From: DAHUYF01 sp035623985
GTDB taxonomy: Bacteria; Pseudomonadota; Alphaproteobacteria; ATCC43930; CGMCC-115725
NCBI GenBank assembly: GCA_035623985.1
Contig: DASPSJ010000109.1
Span: forward strand, 15,166-79,165
DNA: 64,000 nt
Direction: 5' to 3'
Under the pieces are notes generated by a model. It made no database searches. It saw nothing but the letters and a program-made list of their open reading frames with translations, and was not told the origin of the DNA. Both the position numbers and the translations under genes were made by a program. This document shows, piece after piece, positions 7,849-16,701 of this stretch. Every line of letters begins with the position of its first letter. Within the stretch, counting starts at the first letter, position 1.

Positions 7849-9138
7849 ATGCTGAAAGCCGATTTGCGCCAGAACAGCGCCGCACAGCCGCCCGGGAGCA
7901 CCGGTCGGAAGCCGTTGCGCTTCAATCCGGTGAGCGAGGAGTTCCATCAGGATCCCTATCCCGTCTATCAGTGGCTGCAACGCGATGAGCCGCGCTATCG
8001 GCTGCTCGGAAGCTGGGTCCTCACGCGCTTCGCCGACGTCGTCGAGGTCCTGTCGAATCGCGCCTACAGCTCCCGCCTGTTCGAGGACATCATCTGGAAG
8101 AACAAGCCCGATTTCGGGATTCCCGAGCCCGATCCGATACAATTCTTCATCCGCAAGGCGATCGTCTTCACCGAGAATCCCGACCATGCGCGGCTGCGGC
8201 GGCTGACCAACGACAGCTTCACGCAGCGCCAGATCGACGCCGAGCGGCCGCTGATCGCGGCGGTGGTGGACGCGGCGATCGAGCGGGCCGCCCGGAGCGG
8301 CGTCGCCGACGTGGTCGAGGCGATCGCCGAGCCCGTGCCGCTGCGCGTCATGGCGGGGCGGCTCGGCCTCGAGGTCGACGCCCATCCCGGCTTCGCGCGC
8401 CGGATCAACGACGCAAGGCAGCTCCTCGATCCCGGGCTGATGACGCGGGAGGATTACGAGCGCACGCACGCCTCCATGACGGAGCTGATGGAGATCATGC
8501 GCAAGCAGGCCGGCGGCGGCTGCCCCTTCCACGGCGTCGGCAAGCACAACCTCATGGAAGGCCTGGAAGCGGCGCGCTGGGGCGAGGACCGTCTCGACCA
8601 CGAGGAGATCCTGCTGCTGTCGATCATGACCTTCGTGGCCGGGACCGAGACGACGAAGGCGTTGATCGGCAACAGCATCTATCTCCTGCTCAGCCATCCC
8701 GACCAGCTTGCGCTGCTGCGCCGCGACCGCAGCCTCTTGCGCAACGCCGTCGAGGAGGTCATGCGCTATGAATCGCCGCTGCAACAGACCAAGCGGGTCG
8801 CGATCGAGGACACCAGGCTCGGCGATGCGTCGATCCGCAAGGGCGAGCAGCTCTTGCTGTGCCTCGGCGCCGCCAATCGCGATCCCGCGCAATTCGCCGA
8901 CCCGCAGCGCTTCGACATCGGCCGCGCCAACGCCAACGAGCATCTCGCCTTCGGCTACGGCATGCGCAATTGCCTGGGCGGCGGCCTCGCCGCGACGATC
9001 GCCGAGACGGTGATCGAACGCCTTCTCCTCGACCGCACGGACGTGACGCTCGCCGGCGACGGGCTCCATTGGCAGACCAAGAGCCGCATCCTGCGCAGCC
9101 TCCAGCGATTGCCGGTCCGGTTGGGCGCGGCGGCATAG
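7849..9138 (+). CDS. Cytochrome P450
   Basis: A 429-aa soluble bacterial P450. The haem ligand is Cys375 in FGYGMRNCLGG, the I-helix oxygen-activation motif is AGTETT (264-269) and the K-helix ExxR is EEVMR (303-306). There is no membrane anchor and no fused reductase, so it needs separate ferredoxin partners not seen here. An insertion rich in Cys and His (GGGCPFHGVGKHN, about 222-234) is unusual. The start at 7849 is chosen for GGCGAGGGAG 8 bases upstream; the reading frame is open back to 7555 but that part lies in the palindromic repeat. It probably hydroxylates or desaturates the acyl chain of the pathway. Confidence 0.88.
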   Translation: MLKADLRQNSAAQPPGSTGRKPLRFNPVSEEFHQDPYPVYQWLQRDEPRYRLLGSWVLTRFADVVEVLSNRAYSSRLFEDIIWKNKPDFGIPEPDPIQFFIRKAIVFTENPDHARLRRLTNDSFTQRQIDAERPLIAAVVDAAIERAARSGVADVVEAIAEPVPLRVMAGRLGLEVDAHPGFARRINDARQLLDPGLMTREDYERTHASMTELMEIMRKQAGGGCPFHGVGKHNLMEGLEAARWGEDRLDHEEILLLSIMTFVAGTETTKALIGNSIYLLLSHPDQLALLRRDRSLLRNAVEEVMRYESPLQQTKRVAIEDTRLGDASIRKGEQLLLCLGAANRDPAQFADPQRFDIGRANANEHLAFGYGMRNCLGGGLAATIAETVIERLLLDRTDVTLAGDGLHWQTKSRILRSLQRLPVRLGAAA

Positions 9139-9148
9139 GGCGGGCGCC

Positions 9149-9943
9149 ATGGGCGATGCCGAGGTTACGCCGCTGGCCGGCTGGCTGCGCCTGCCGCCGG
9201 TCCAAGCCGCGACGCGCGCGCTTCTGCTGTGCTTTCCGCATGCCGGCGGCAACGCCCTGTCCTTTAACGGCTGGGCGAAGGACCTGCCGGACTGGCTGGG
9301 GCTGGTGCGGGCGCTGCTGCCGGGGCGCGACGACCTCGCCGCGCTCGCGCCGGTGGAGCAGGCGGAAGAGATGGCGCCGCGATACCTCGCCGCGCTCGCC
9401 CAGCTCGGCGATTATCCGCTCATCTTCTACGGCCACAGCCTCGGCGCCATCCTCGCTTTCGACCTCGCCCGCGCCATGCGCCGGCGCGGCCTGCGCCCGC
9501 CGCTTGCGCTCTGCGTCTCCGGCCGGCGCGCGCCGCCGCTGCCGCTCTCGCACGCCGCGCTCTCCACGCTCGCGGATGCGGCGCTGATCGCGGCGATGCG
9601 CGAGATGGGCGGACCCATGATCGGCATCTTCGACAATCCGCGCTGGCGCGACCGCTTGTTCCCGTTGATGCGCGCCGATCTCGCCGTTTCCGACCACTAC
9701 CGCTACGCCGCGGAGGCGCCGCTCGGCTGTCCGATCATCGCCTTCCACGGCGCCGAGGATTCGCTGGTCAAGGCCGCCGAGGTCATGGCCTGGCGCGCCG
9801 AGACGATCGGCGGCTTCCGCTTCCTGCCGGTCGAGGGCCGCCATTTCTTCGAGGCGCCGACGCGGCGGCGCATCATCGCGACGATCGTCGCCGAGGCCGA
9901 GGCGCGCCTGGCCGACCGCGCCGGCCGGGCGGAGGCGCGATGA
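9149..9943 (+). CDS. Type II thioesterase (GrsT/RifR-like)
   Basis: A 264-aa alpha/beta hydrolase of the type II thioesterase family, which frees acyl groups from carrier proteins. CFPHAGGNALSF near residue 28 is the family oxyanion motif, the nucleophile is Ser97 in YGHSLGA, and the general-base His is in VEGRHFFEA. It lies 10 bases after the P450 gene and overlaps the FAAL gene by 4 bases (ATGA). In a cluster with an ACP but no PKS or NRPS, it is the best candidate for product release as a free acid; proofreading is the alternative. Confidence 0.88.
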   Translation: MGDAEVTPLAGWLRLPPVQAATRALLLCFPHAGGNALSFNGWAKDLPDWLGLVRALLPGRDDLAALAPVEQAEEMAPRYLAALAQLGDYPLIFYGHSLGAILAFDLARAMRRRGLRPPLALCVSGRRAPPLPLSHAALSTLADAALIAAMREMGGPMIGIFDNPRWRDRLFPLMRADLAVSDHYRYAAEAPLGCPIIAFHGAEDSLVKAAEVMAWRAETIGGFRFLPVEGRHFFEAPTRRRIIATIVAEAEARLADRAGRAEAR

Positions 9944-11736
9944 GCGCCGCCGGCGCACCGCGGCCCGAGGAGCGATTGCTGCCCGAGGTGCTGGCGGGCT
10001 GGGCGGCGCGCGCGCCGGACAAGCCCGCCCTCGCCTTGCTCGACGAGCGCGGCGTCGAGATAGCGGCCCTCGGCTATCGCCCGCTTTACGAGCGCGCGCT
10101 GGCTCTTGCCGGGCGGCTCGCCGCCGCAACCGCGCGCGGCGACCGCGTTCTCATCGGCACCGAATCGCCGCTCGACTTCCTGATCGGCTTTTTCGCCTGC
10201 CTCATCGGCGGCCGCGTCGCCGTGCCGGTCATCCTGCCGCGGCGCAACAAGATGCGCGAGGCGACGCGCTCGATCTTCCAGGACAGCCGGCCGCGCTGCA
10301 TCCTGACCGACGGGGAAGCGATCGAGCCGTTCCGCGCGCTCGCCGCCACGGCGCCCGAGGGCGAGCGGGCGACATGCCTCGCGATCGACGGCATCGCGGC
10401 GAGCGCGCCCGCCGGTCCCGCCTTCGCCGGCCCGCCGGTCGGCCCGGCGGACCTCGCCTTCCTGCAATACACTTCGGGCTCGACCTCCTCGCCGAAGGGC
10501 GTCATGGCGAGCCACGGCAATCTCCGCGCCAATCTGGAGATGATCGCGGCGCGCTGGGGCAGCGGGCCGCACTCCCGGTTCGTGAGCTGGATCCCGCTGT
10601 TTCACGACATGGGACTCATCCTGGTGGCGCTCCAGGCGATCCATGTCGGCGGCCTCTGCGTGTTCATGCGCCCGGCGCTGTTCTCGCAGCGCCCGCTGCT
10701 CTGGCTCAAGGCGATCTCCGACTACCGCGCCGACATCGCCGGAGCGCCCGACTTCGCCTACGATCTCTGCCTGCGCCATTTCTCGGCGGAGAAGGCGTCG
10801 GGATTGGATCTGTCCTGCTGGCGCCTCGCCTTCAACGCCGCCGAGCCGGTGCGCGCCGACACCATCCGCCGCTTCTCCGCCGCCTTCGCGCCCTACGGCT
10901 TCGACGGCGCCGCGACCTATCCCTGCTACGGGCTTGCCGAGGCGACCGTCTTCGTCTCCGGCGGCAGGCCGGGCAAGGCGTTGCGCATGGCCGCGCTCGA
11001 CCGCCGCGCGCTCGAAAGCGACCGCGTCCGTCCCGCGGTCCCCGGCGGCGAGGTCCAGGAGCTTGTCGCCTGCGGCCACGCGGTCGAGGGCGAGGAGATC
11101 CGGATCGTCGATCCGGAGACCCGCCTGCCGCAGCCGGAGCGGGCGCTCGGCGAGATCTGGGTTGCCGGCGCGAACGTCGCGCAGGGCTATTGGGAGAAGC
11201 CTGAGGCCAGCGAGGAGACCTTCCGCGCCCGCCTTGCCGACGGGTCGCCGGGCTCATTCCTGCGCACCGGCGACCTGGGCTTCCTCGACGGCGGCGAGGT
11301 GTTCATCGCCGGGCGGCGCAAGGACATGCTGATCCTGCGCGGCCGCAACTTCTACCCGCAGGACATCGAGAAGCTCGCCGAAAACGCCCATCCGGCGCTG
11401 CGGCCGACCTGCTCGGCCGCGGTGAGCGTCGGCGAGGGCGCCGAGGCGGCGCTCGTCATCATCGCCGAGGTCGAGCGGAGCTGGCGCCAAAAGGCCGATG
11501 GCGGCGAGGTGACGGCGGCGGTGCGCGCCGCCATCGTCGCGGAGTTCGATCTCCACGTCCGCGAGGTCGTGCTGATCCGCGTCGGCACGATCCCCAAGAC
11601 CACCAGCGGCAAGATCCGCCGCGCGGAAGCGTGCCATCGCCATCTCGCGGGGACGCTGGAACGCCTCGACCGGGAAACGCCCGTTGCCGCGGCGCGGAGG
11701 GCGATGCCGGACGGCGGCATCGCTCTCCAGGACTGA
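9940..11736 (+). CDS. Fatty acyl-AMP ligase (FAAL)
   Basis: A 598-aa adenylate-forming enzyme that activates a fatty acid as acyl-AMP and loads it on an ACP. Motifs in order: the P-loop YTSGSTSSPKG, SWIPLFHDMGLI, the FAAL-typical FNAAEPVRADTI, the adenine-binding YGLAEATVFVSGG, RTGDLGFLDGGE with the hinge Asp, the core GRRKDMLILRGRNFYPQDIE, and the catalytic Lys in KTTSGKIRR. The GRNFYPQDIE and AEPVRADTI signatures distinguish FAALs from acyl-CoA ligases. It ends the cluster and is coupled to the thioesterase gene. With ACP and desaturase it matches the JamA-B-C set for acyl-ACP tailoring. Confidence 0.9.
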   Translation: MSAAGAPRPEERLLPEVLAGWAARAPDKPALALLDERGVEIAALGYRPLYERALALAGRLAAATARGDRVLIGTESPLDFLIGFFACLIGGRVAVPVILPRRNKMREATRSIFQDSRPRCILTDGEAIEPFRALAATAPEGERATCLAIDGIAASAPAGPAFAGPPVGPADLAFLQYTSGSTSSPKGVMASHGNLRANLEMIAARWGSGPHSRFVSWIPLFHDMGLILVALQAIHVGGLCVFMRPALFSQRPLLWLKAISDYRADIAGAPDFAYDLCLRHFSAEKASGLDLSCWRLAFNAAEPVRADTIRRFSAAFAPYGFDGAATYPCYGLAEATVFVSGGRPGKALRMAALDRRALESDRVRPAVPGGEVQELVACGHAVEGEEIRIVDPETRLPQPERALGEIWVAGANVAQGYWEKPEASEETFRARLADGSPGSFLRTGDLGFLDGGEVFIAGRRKDMLILRGRNFYPQDIEKLAENAHPALRPTCSAAVSVGEGAEAALVIIAEVERSWRQKADGGEVTAAVRAAIVAEFDLHVREVVLIRVGTIPKTTSGKIRRAEACHRHLAGTLERLDRETPVAAARRAMPDGGIALQD

Positions 11737-11889
11737 AAGCCCCTGGCCGCCGCCGGCCCCCCGGCGCCGCTCCTTGCCGCGGCGACTCGCGGGGATCTCG
11801 CGCGTTCCGGAGAAATGCGCCATAATGGTTCAAGCGAAGGTGGCGAGTCGACACAGTGCGCCTCCCGCATAAAGGGAAGGAACCCGCCC

Positions 11890-13386
11890 ATGGCGCTGCT
11901 CTCACCGTCATTGCCGGACGAACAAACGGCCTTCGACCGGGCCCGGGTCGCGGCCGACCTGCGCCGCCTGCTCGGGGCGCAGGCGGTCATCGCCAGCGAG
12001 GAGGGGATGAAGCCCTATGAATGCGACGGGCTCACCGCCTACCGCCAGCTTCCCGGCGTCGTCGCCATCCCGACCAGCAGCGAGGAGCTGCGCGCCGTCA
12101 TCGGCTATTGCCACGAGCGGCGCATCCCCATCGTGCCGCGCGGCGCCGGCACGAGCCTGTCGGGCGGCGCGCTGCCGCACTCCCAGGGCGTCCTGCTCAA
12201 TCTCGCCCGGCTCAACCGCATCCTGTCGATCGACCCGCTGAGCCGCACCGCGCGGGTGCAGCCCGGGGTGCGCAACCTGCAGATCTCCGAAGCCGCCGCC
12301 AAGTTCGGCCTCTTCTACGCGCCCGATCCGTCCTCGCAGATCGCCTGCACCATCGGCGGCAACATCGCCGAGAATTCGGGCGGGCTGCATTGCATCAAAT
12401 ACGGCCTCACCGTGCACAACATCCTGAAAATCGAGGTCGTGCTGAGCAACGGCGAGCTGGTCACCATCGGCAGCGACGCGCTCGACACGCCGGGCTTCGA
12501 CCTCCTGGCGCTCATGACCGGCTCGGAAGGGCTGCTCGGCGTCGTCGCCGAGGCCACGGTGAAGCTGCTGGCCAAGCCGCGCTGCGTGCGCCTCGTCCTC
12601 GCCTGCTTCGACGACATCGCCAAGGCCGGGGACGCCGTCGGCAACGTCATCGCGCGCGGCATCATTCCGGCCGGCTTCGAGATGATGGACAACCCGACGA
12701 TCCGCACCGTCGAAGCCTTCAGCTCGTCGGGCTACGACGTCGAGGCGGCGGCGGTGCTGCTCTGCGAGCTTGACGGCTCGGTCGAGGACGTGGAGGAGAA
12801 TTTCGGCAAGGTCCAGGCGATCCTGCGGGAGAGCGGCGCGACCTCGCTGCGCGTCGCGCGCGACGAGGCGGAGCGCCAGCGCTTCTGGGCCGGGCGCAAG
12901 GGCGCGCTGCCCGCGGCCGGACGCATCTCGCCCGACTATTACTGCATGGACGGGACGATCCCGCGCCGGCACATCGCCGTGGTGCTGGCCCGCATCGCCG
13001 AGCTGTCGCGCCAATACGGGCTGCGCGTCACCAACGTCTTCCACGCCGGCGACGGCAATCTCCACCCGCTCGTCCTCTATGACGCGAGCAAGCCCAAGGA
13101 GCTGCGCATCGCCGAGGAGCTTGGCGGCAAGATCCTCGAGCTGTGCGTCGAAATGGGCGGCACGGTGACCGGCGAGCACGGCGTCGGCGCGGAGAAGCTC
13201 AACCAGATGTGCGTCCAGTTCGGCGCCGACGAGCTCGATCAGTTCCACGCCGTCAAGCGCGCCTTCGACCCCGCCGGCATCTTCAACCCGGGCAAGGGCG
13301 TGCCGACGCTGCATCGCTGCGCCGAGTTCGGCGCGATGCACGTCCACAAGGGCGAGCTGCGCTTCCCGGATCTGCCGCGCTTCTAG
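11890..13386 (+). CDS. glcD: Glycolate/D-lactate oxidase FAD subunit GlcD
   Basis: A 498-aa FAD-dependent 2-hydroxyacid dehydrogenase. The PCMH/vanillyl-alcohol-oxidase FAD fold is seen in VPRGAGTSLSGGALPHSQG and GGNIAENSGGLHCIKYG, and the C-terminal domain has NVFHAGDGNLHP and TGEHGVGAEKL, the metal/active-site histidines of the family. It oxidises glycolate or D-2-hydroxyacids at the inner membrane with GlcE and GlcF. The ATG at 11890 follows AAGGGAAGG; an earlier start would add a non-homologous leader. It is the first gene of a nine-gene operon that ends with the lar racemase genes. Confidence 0.94.
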   Translation: MALLSPSLPDEQTAFDRARVAADLRRLLGAQAVIASEEGMKPYECDGLTAYRQLPGVVAIPTSSEELRAVIGYCHERRIPIVPRGAGTSLSGGALPHSQGVLLNLARLNRILSIDPLSRTARVQPGVRNLQISEAAAKFGLFYAPDPSSQIACTIGGNIAENSGGLHCIKYGLTVHNILKIEVVLSNGELVTIGSDALDTPGFDLLALMTGSEGLLGVVAEATVKLLAKPRCVRLVLACFDDIAKAGDAVGNVIARGIIPAGFEMMDNPTIRTVEAFSSSGYDVEAAAVLLCELDGSVEDVEENFGKVQAILRESGATSLRVARDEAERQRFWAGRKGALPAAGRISPDYYCMDGTIPRRHIAVVLARIAELSRQYGLRVTNVFHAGDGNLHPLVLYDASKPKELRIAEELGGKILELCVEMGGTVTGEHGVGAEKLNQMCVQFGADELDQFHAVKRAFDPAGIFNPGKGVPTLHRCAEFGAMHVHKGELRFPDLPRF

Positions 13387-13394
13387 GCGACCGC

Positions 13395-14477
13395 ATGCCC
13401 GCCATCGCCCTCACCGAGGCGCCCGACGCCCGCAACGAGTTCCGCGAGATCATCCGCGACGCCGCGGCGCGCGGCGCGCCGCTGCGCCTCCAGGGCAGCA
13501 ACAGCAAGGCGTTTCTCGGCCGCGCCACCGCGGGAACCGTCCTCGACACGCGCGGCCACGCCGGCGTCATCGACTATCATCCCTCGGAGCTCGTCATCAC
13601 CGCGCGCGCCGGCACCCCGCTCGCCGAGGTCGAGGCAACCCTCGCCGAGAAGGGGCAGATGCTGGCCTTCGAGCCGCCGCATTTCGGCGACGCGGCGACG
13701 CTGGGCGGCACGCTCGCCTGCGCGCTGTCCGGCCCGCGCCGGCCCTATGCCGGGGCGGCGCGCGATTTCGTGCTCGGCGTCACGCTGATCGACGGGCGCG
13801 GGCGGCTGCTGCGGTTCGGCGGCCAGGTCATCAAGAACGTCGCGGGATACGACGTCTCGCGCCTCGTCATCGGCGCGATGGGAACGCTGGGGCTGATGAC
13901 CGAGATCTCGCTCAACGTGCTGCCGCGCCCGGCGGCGGAGGCGACGATCCGGCTCGAGCGCGACACGGCCGAGGCGATCCGCACGGTCAATGAATGGATG
14001 CGCACCCCCTCGCCGATATCGGCGGTCTGCTTCGGCGACGGGCAGCTCCATGTCCGCTTCTCCGGCTCGGCGGCCGACATGCGCGCCGCCGCCGCCAAGC
14101 TCGGCGGCGCCGAGATCGAGGACGCCGGGCGTTTCTGGAGCGACCTGCGCGAGCACCGCCTCGCGTTCTTCCGCGAGGCGCCGGCGCTGTGGCGGCTCTC
14201 CGTGCCGCCGACGACGCCGCCGCTGCCGCTGCCGGGGCGCTGGCTGATCGAGTGGAACGGCGGCCTGCGCTGGCTGGTCTCCGCCGCCTCGACCGAGGAG
14301 ATCCGCGCCGCCGCCGATGCCGCGGGCGGCCATGCCACGCTGTTCCGGGCCGAGAGGCCCTGCAACGACGTCTTCCATCCGCTGGCGCCCGGCATCGAGG
14401 CGCTGCACCACGCCCTCAAGGCGGCTTTCGACCCGCACCGGATCCTCAATCCCGGCCGCCAATACGAGACGATCTGA
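13395..14477 (+). CDS. glcE: Glycolate oxidase FAD-binding subunit GlcE
   Basis: A 360-aa FAD-binding paralogue of GlcD that is part of the GlcDEF complex. The FAD-binding segment RLQGSNSKAFLGR and later GGTLACALSGPRRPYAGAARD plus GQVIKNVAGYDVSRLVIGAMGT are the GlcE hallmarks. It begins 8 bases after glcD stops. Only a weak ribosome-binding sequence precedes the ATG, so coupling with glcD is likely. Confidence 0.93.
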   Translation: MPAIALTEAPDARNEFREIIRDAAARGAPLRLQGSNSKAFLGRATAGTVLDTRGHAGVIDYHPSELVITARAGTPLAEVEATLAEKGQMLAFEPPHFGDAATLGGTLACALSGPRRPYAGAARDFVLGVTLIDGRGRLLRFGGQVIKNVAGYDVSRLVIGAMGTLGLMTEISLNVLPRPAAEATIRLERDTAEAIRTVNEWMRTPSPISAVCFGDGQLHVRFSGSAADMRAAAAKLGGAEIEDAGRFWSDLREHRLAFFREAPALWRLSVPPTTPPLPLPGRWLIEWNGGLRWLVSAASTEEIRAAADAAGGHATLFRAERPCNDVFHPLAPGIEALHHALKAAFDPHRILNPGRQYETI

Positions 14478-14488
14478 AGGAGAGCGAC

Positions 14489-15730
14489 TTGGACGGCGCG
14501 ATCGAGCCGCAGATCGAGACCGAGGCGATCGAGGAGGCGAAAGCCATCCTCGCCAAATGCGTCCATTGCGGCTTTTGCGCCGCCACCTGCCCGACCTATC
14601 AGCTCACCGGCGACGAGCTCGAGGGACCGCGCGGCCGGATCTACCTGATCAAGGAAATGCTGGAGGGCAAGCCCGTCTCGACCGAGACGCAAACGCATCT
14701 CGACCGCTGCCTCACCTGCCTCGGCTGCGAGACGACCTGTCCCTCGGGCGTGCGCTACGGCCACCTCGTCGAGGTCGGCCGCACCGTCCTCGAGCGGCGC
14801 GTGCCGCGCACCGCCGGCGACCGGCTGTTGCGCGCGGCGCTGACCGCGGTCCTCCCCCATCGCCGCCGCTTCGCCGCCCTGCTGCGCCTGGGGCAGGCGG
14901 TGCGCGGCGTGCTGCCGGCGCGCCTCCAGCGCGCCGTGCCGCCCAGGGCCCGGGCCGGCGCCTGGCCGCCGCCGCGGCACAAGCGGCGGGTCGTCCTCAT
15001 GCAAGGCTGCGTCCAGCCCTCGCTCGCGCCCGACATCAACGCGGCCAGCGCGCGGGTGCTCGATCGCCTCGGCATCTCGGCGGTCACGGTCGACGATCGC
15101 TGCTGCGGCGCGCTCGGCCATCACACCGGAGCGCCCGAGCAGGCGCGCCGGCTCATGAAGCACAACATCGACGCCTGGAGCGCGGCCATCGCCGAGGGAT
15201 GCGAGGCGATCGGCGTCACCGCCACCGGCTGCGCCGCCTTCATCAAGGACTATGCCTATCTGCTGCGCGACGACCGCGCCTATGCCGACAAGGCCAAGGC
15301 GCTGATGCCGCGGCTCAGGGACCTGGCCGAGATCCTGCGCGGCGAGGCGCTGCGCGACCTGCCCGGCGCCGGCAGCGGCCGCATCGCCTGTCACGTCCCC
15401 TGCTCGCTCCAGCACGGCGAGAAGCTGCCGGGCGTCGTCGAGAGCATCCTGAGGGAGCGCGGCTTCACGCTCACGGAAGTGCCGGAGGCGCATCTGTGCT
15501 GCGGCTCCGCCGGCAGCTATTCGCTGCGCGAGCCGGAGGCATCCGAGCAGCTCCGGCAGCGCAAGCTCGCGGCGCTGCAATCGGATTCGCCCGAGCTGAT
15601 CGCGACCGCCAATATCGGCTGCCTGATGCATCTGGCGGCCGAGGCCGAGCGGCCCGTGCTGCACTGGATCGAGCTCTTCGCCGCGAGCCTCGAAGGCGAG
15701 CCGGGCCAAGCCCGCGCGGCAGCGCGGTAA
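14489..15730 (+). CDS. glcF: Glycolate oxidase iron-sulfur subunit GlcF
   Basis: A 413-aa Fe-S subunit passing electrons from GlcDE to the quinone pool. Two N-terminal 4Fe-4S motifs (CVHCGFCAATCP and CLTCLGCETTCPSG) are followed by two CCG-type cysteine-rich modules (RCCGALGHHTG; HLCCGSAGSYS). The start is a TTG at 14489: AAGGAG lies 6 bases upstream and no ATG or GTG is found between glcE and the first iron-sulfur motif. Rare-start usage may lower its translation. It overlaps the permease gene by 1 base (TAATG). Confidence 0.92.
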   Translation: MDGAIEPQIETEAIEEAKAILAKCVHCGFCAATCPTYQLTGDELEGPRGRIYLIKEMLEGKPVSTETQTHLDRCLTCLGCETTCPSGVRYGHLVEVGRTVLERRVPRTAGDRLLRAALTAVLPHRRRFAALLRLGQAVRGVLPARLQRAVPPRARAGAWPPPRHKRRVVLMQGCVQPSLAPDINAASARVLDRLGISAVTVDDRCCGALGHHTGAPEQARRLMKHNIDAWSAAIAEGCEAIGVTATGCAAFIKDYAYLLRDDRAYADKAKALMPRLRDLAEILRGEALRDLPGAGSGRIACHVPCSLQHGEKLPGVVESILRERGFTLTEVPEAHLCCGSAGSYSLREPEASEQLRQRKLAALQSDSPELIATANIGCLMHLAAEAERPVLHWIELFAASLEGEPGQARAAAR

Positions 15731-16671
15731 TGTTCGAGGCGGTGATCTCGACGATCGTGCCGGTGCTCGGCTGCACGCTCACCGGCTATCTGCTCGTCCG
15801 CTCCGGCCTCATCGCCAGCGGCGCCGTCGAGATACTGAACCAGCTCGTCTATTACGCCTCGTTCCCGGCGCTGCTCTTCACTTTTCTCGCCCGCACCCCC
15901 ATCGCCCGGATCTGGCAGCAGGACTTCCTCGAGACCTGGACGCTCAGCCTCGCCGTCATCTATGGCCTCACCTTCGTGGTCAGCCGCCTGTTCTGGCGCG
16001 GCGGCACCGTGGAAGCGAGCGTGCGCGCGATGAATTGCAGTTGCGCCAGCACCGCCTTCATCGGCATCCCGGTGCTGGTCATCGCCTTGGGCAAGGACGG
16101 CGCGTTGCCGGCCATCCTGGCCACGACGGTCATCGTCACCATCTTCTTCGGCCTGACCTTCGCGGTGATCGAATCGGCCCGGCACGGCATCGCCGCTTCG
16201 GGGCGGGCGCTCGCCTCGACGGCGCGCTCGCTCCTGCGCAACCCGCTGATGCTGGGCGTCGTTTTCGGCGCCTTCAGCTCCGCCTTCCTGACGCTGCCGA
16301 AGCCCGTCCTGGCCTTGGGCGAGCTGGTCGGCAGCGCCGCCATCCCGTGCTCGCTCATGACCATCGGGATCTTCATCGCCGGGCTCACGGCCAGGGAAAG
16401 CGTCGCGGGCACGATCGGCCCGACCGTGATCAAGCTCGTCGTCCACCCGCTGGTGACCTGGGGCATCGTGCGCTGGGTCATCCGCCTCGACCCGACCTGG
16501 GCGGCCGCGGCGATGCTGCTCTCCGCGCTGCCGCCGGCGACGAGTTGCTTCGTCATCGCCAAGCAGTACGACATCCTGGTCGCCGAGACCTCGGGGGCGA
16601 TCTGGCTGTCGACGGTGTTGAGCATCGTTTCGGTCGTCGCGGTCTTGTTCTTCATGGGTATCCGTCCCTGA
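15730..16671 (+). CDS. AEC-family carboxylate permease
   Basis: A 313-aa integral membrane protein of the auxin efflux carrier (AEC/MdcF) family with about ten hydrophobic segments, for example 5-20, 36-52, 65-83, 97-118, 120-140, 162-180 and a final one at 290-310. Bacterial members move malonate, malate or similar organic acids. The ATG overlaps the TAA of glcF, so it belongs to the same operon; the simplest role is uptake of the 2-hydroxyacid that GlcDEF oxidises. The substrate itself cannot be read from the sequence. Confidence 0.88.
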   Translation: MFEAVISTIVPVLGCTLTGYLLVRSGLIASGAVEILNQLVYYASFPALLFTFLARTPIARIWQQDFLETWTLSLAVIYGLTFVVSRLFWRGGTVEASVRAMNCSCASTAFIGIPVLVIALGKDGALPAILATTVIVTIFFGLTFAVIESARHGIAASGRALASTARSLLRNPLMLGVVFGAFSSAFLTLPKPVLALGELVGSAAIPCSLMTIGIFIAGLTARESVAGTIGPTVIKLVVHPLVTWGIVRWVIRLDPTWAAAAMLLSALPPATSCFVIAKQYDILVAETSGAIWLSTVLSIVSVVAVLFFMGIRP

Positions 16672-16701
16672 CGCCAACCCGGCCGCAGGGCAGAGGGAGG
16701 A

